The translations under genes were made by a program, and so were the position numbers. DNA of 32,695 bases from Candidatus Binatia bacterium (GTDB taxonomy: Bacteria > Desulfobacterota > Binatia > UBA1149 > JAJCZL01), in NCBI GenBank assembly GCA_028278325.1, contig JANQEO010000140.1:1-32695 (forward strand), written 5' to 3'. This document shows positions 31,565 through 32,695 of this stretch, piece by piece. The number at the start of each line of letters is the position of its first letter. Within the stretch, counting starts at the first letter, position 1. The notes under the pieces were generated by a model, which had not been told where the DNA came from, did no database searches, and saw only the letters and a program-made list of their open reading frames with translations.

Positions 31565-32695
31565 ATGCATCGTGTCCTCTCGCTCAGCCTGATTGCCCTG
31601 TTACCCGGGGTCGTGATGGGCCAGAACGTCATTGTTTGGGCCAGTTTCGAACCCCCGATCGCTGTCGGCCAGACGCCCGTTGGCTGCTGCATCCCCACCG
31701 CGCCTTGGACCACGATCCCAGGCGCCATCAGCGGCGTTACGACCGTGTACATCGAGCCCGATGGAACCACCATGTTGGGCCCGCAAGCGGGCTTTCCCAC
31801 CTCCGGTTCACAGTGGGCCATCGTCAGCGCAGCCAACGGTGATGGCTCCCTCGCTCCGCCTCCTGGCGGCGGACCGGCACCCTATCCGCTCGCGCCGGGA
31901 ACTACGGGCAACCTGGTCTTCGCGGGGGTCGTGCTCCCTGCAGCGATCTCCTTCGACTGGAACTACGTCTCGCCCGAGTGCCCGATGGACACTCTGTACA
32001 ACGACTTCTTTACCGCCGACATCGTCGACCCCGTGACGGGCATGTCCATCGTCAACCTTCTCTACCGGGACACGTTCTCGATGAACTACGCCGCGGCCAG
32101 CGCAACGACGCCAGACGAAACCGGCACCGTACCAACGGGTTTCTGCGCGAATACGCTGGAGGAGGCTCCTCTGGGCACCGCCAAGAGCGTCATGTTCTCC
32201 GTGCCGGCGGCTCTCGTCGGGACGGTGGCGAACCTCGAGTTTCACGTGGGCAACGCCACTGACGCCGGGTTCTCGAGCTACTTCTGGATCGACAACGTCG
32301 TGGCGCTGGGCGGGGGAGCCGCGGAGTACCAGCTCAACCAGCCCGAGGCGAGCCTGCTCGTCAACGGAGTCGCGGGAAGCCCGACAACGCCGGCGATCAT
32401 CAACGTCCCCATAGGCGGGCCCGCCACCGCGACCCTATCGAGCACCCTGACCGGGAACGCGTGGGACGTGGCTCAGACCGTGGGCCCGCTCGTTCCTGCG
32501 AGTGCCGGCGGCTACGGGTTGTCCGGCGGAGTGATCATCAACGTCGATCTGTTCGACCCGACTTTCACCACGATTTTCAATCCGTTCTTCTCGGGTCCGG
32601 GGTGGTCGAGTTCGCTCACGTACGGACTCCCGACCAGCGTGCCGTCCGCGGTCTCGGGCCAGTTCGTACTCGTCGATCCGACGACGCCTTCTGGA
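31565..32695 (+). CDS. secreted protein running through the circular junction (389 aa with bases 1-99)
   Basis: The frame starts at ATG 31565 (GAGGAGTAGAC upstream) and is open at the window edge; on the circle it ends at base 99. Signal peptide MHRVLSLSLIALLPGVVMGQ. The N-terminal domain (about 21-250) contains WASFEPPIAVGQTPVGCC, FDWNYVSPECPMDTLYNDFF and FHVGNATDAGFSSYFWIDNV, a jelly-roll-like pattern seen in secreted bacterial proteins. From about 258 it carries the shared module beginning EYQLNQPEASLLVNGVAG and ending FVLVDPTTPSGFRASQ, the module that makes up nearly all of the 22047 protein. No catalytic motif seen. It is probably exported. Its own promoter lies at 31448. Confidence 0.85.
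   Translation, partial: MHRVLSLSLIALLPGVVMGQNVIVWASFEPPIAVGQTPVGCCIPTAPWTTIPGAISGVTTVYIEPDGTTMLGPQAGFPTSGSQWAIVSAANGDGSLAPPPGGGPAPYPLAPGTTGNLVFAGVVLPAAISFDWNYVSPECPMDTLYNDFFTADIVDPVTGMSIVNLLYRDTFSMNYAAASATTPDETGTVPTGFCANTLEEAPLGTAKSVMFSVPAALVGTVANLEFHVGNATDAGFSSYFWIDNVVALGGGAAEYQLNQPEASLLVNGVAGSPTTPAIINVPIGGPATATLSSTLTGNAWDVAQTVGPLVPASAGGYGLSGGVIINVDLFDPTFTTIFNPFFSGPGWSSSLTYGLPTSVPSAVSGQFVLVDPTTPSG
32636..32695. repeat. terminal direct repeat, right copy (circular overlap)
   Basis: Identical over all 60 bases to 1-60. It lies inside the coding frame of the 31565 gene. Removing one copy gives a 32,635-bp circle. Confidence 0.93.

Overview
The window reads as a complete circular molecule of about 32,635 bp rather than a piece of a longer contig. 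The first 60 and last 60 bases are identical. A reading frame that opens at 31565 and is still open at the right edge continues in frame from base 1 and stops at 97-99, ending in the C-terminal motif found in its paralogues. The DNA is G+C-rich. Several features suggest an uncultured planctomycete: many secreted proteins with short signal peptides cleaved after A-Q, LamG/TIG and FG-GAP architectures, and a recurring C-terminal motif of the type DPxLxGLxLYAQA. This assignment is inference from protein style; there is no rRNA or other phylogenetic marker.

Layout. 1-99 is the tail of the wrapped secreted protein. 291-1593 is a complete DDE insertion sequence, followed by a transposase remnant. 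1895-3049 (-) is a secreted protein. 3714-10296 (+) is a probable operon of three secreted genes: two LamG + triple-TIG proteins, the second frameshifted, and a 14-repeat FG-GAP/VCBS protein; it ends at a hairpin. 10516-16544 (+) holds a third LamG-TIG protein, a nidogen-like secreted protein, a LamG protein and a small membrane protein. 16579-17717 is a second, internally deleted copy of the same IS type. 17858-19540 is a tandem GlcG/HbpS-like lipoprotein. 19.6-22.0 kb holds a serine hydrolase lipoprotein flanked by transposase remnants, followed by a short secreted protein at 22047-22550.

22959-27590 is the only clearly cytoplasmic/membrane physiology block. It has a two-RCK K+ channel (-), a divergent overlapping operon DUF1538-DUF1538-PII-like-CBS, and a second PII-like gene converging on it. 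This looks like a cation-transport module with two nucleotide-sensing regulators.

27.9-28.2 kb contains the 3' half of a tRNA-Arg(CCT). On both sides it is flanked by short TATGTCC-type direct repeats spaced 10 bp apart. This is the layout expected of a tyrosine-recombinase attP site in an excised, circular integrative element. 28228-29000 holds two small uncharacterised genes, 29701-31116 a PilX-like prepilin, and 31117-31564 a TPR-like gene remnant and a promoter for the wrapped gene.

No replication initiator, partition gene, relaxase or site-specific integrase was recognised. My working model is a circularised, integrase-less (or trans-mobilised) planctomycete island. It carries surface/secreted proteins plus an ion-homeostasis module and has been repeatedly hit by one family of IS.
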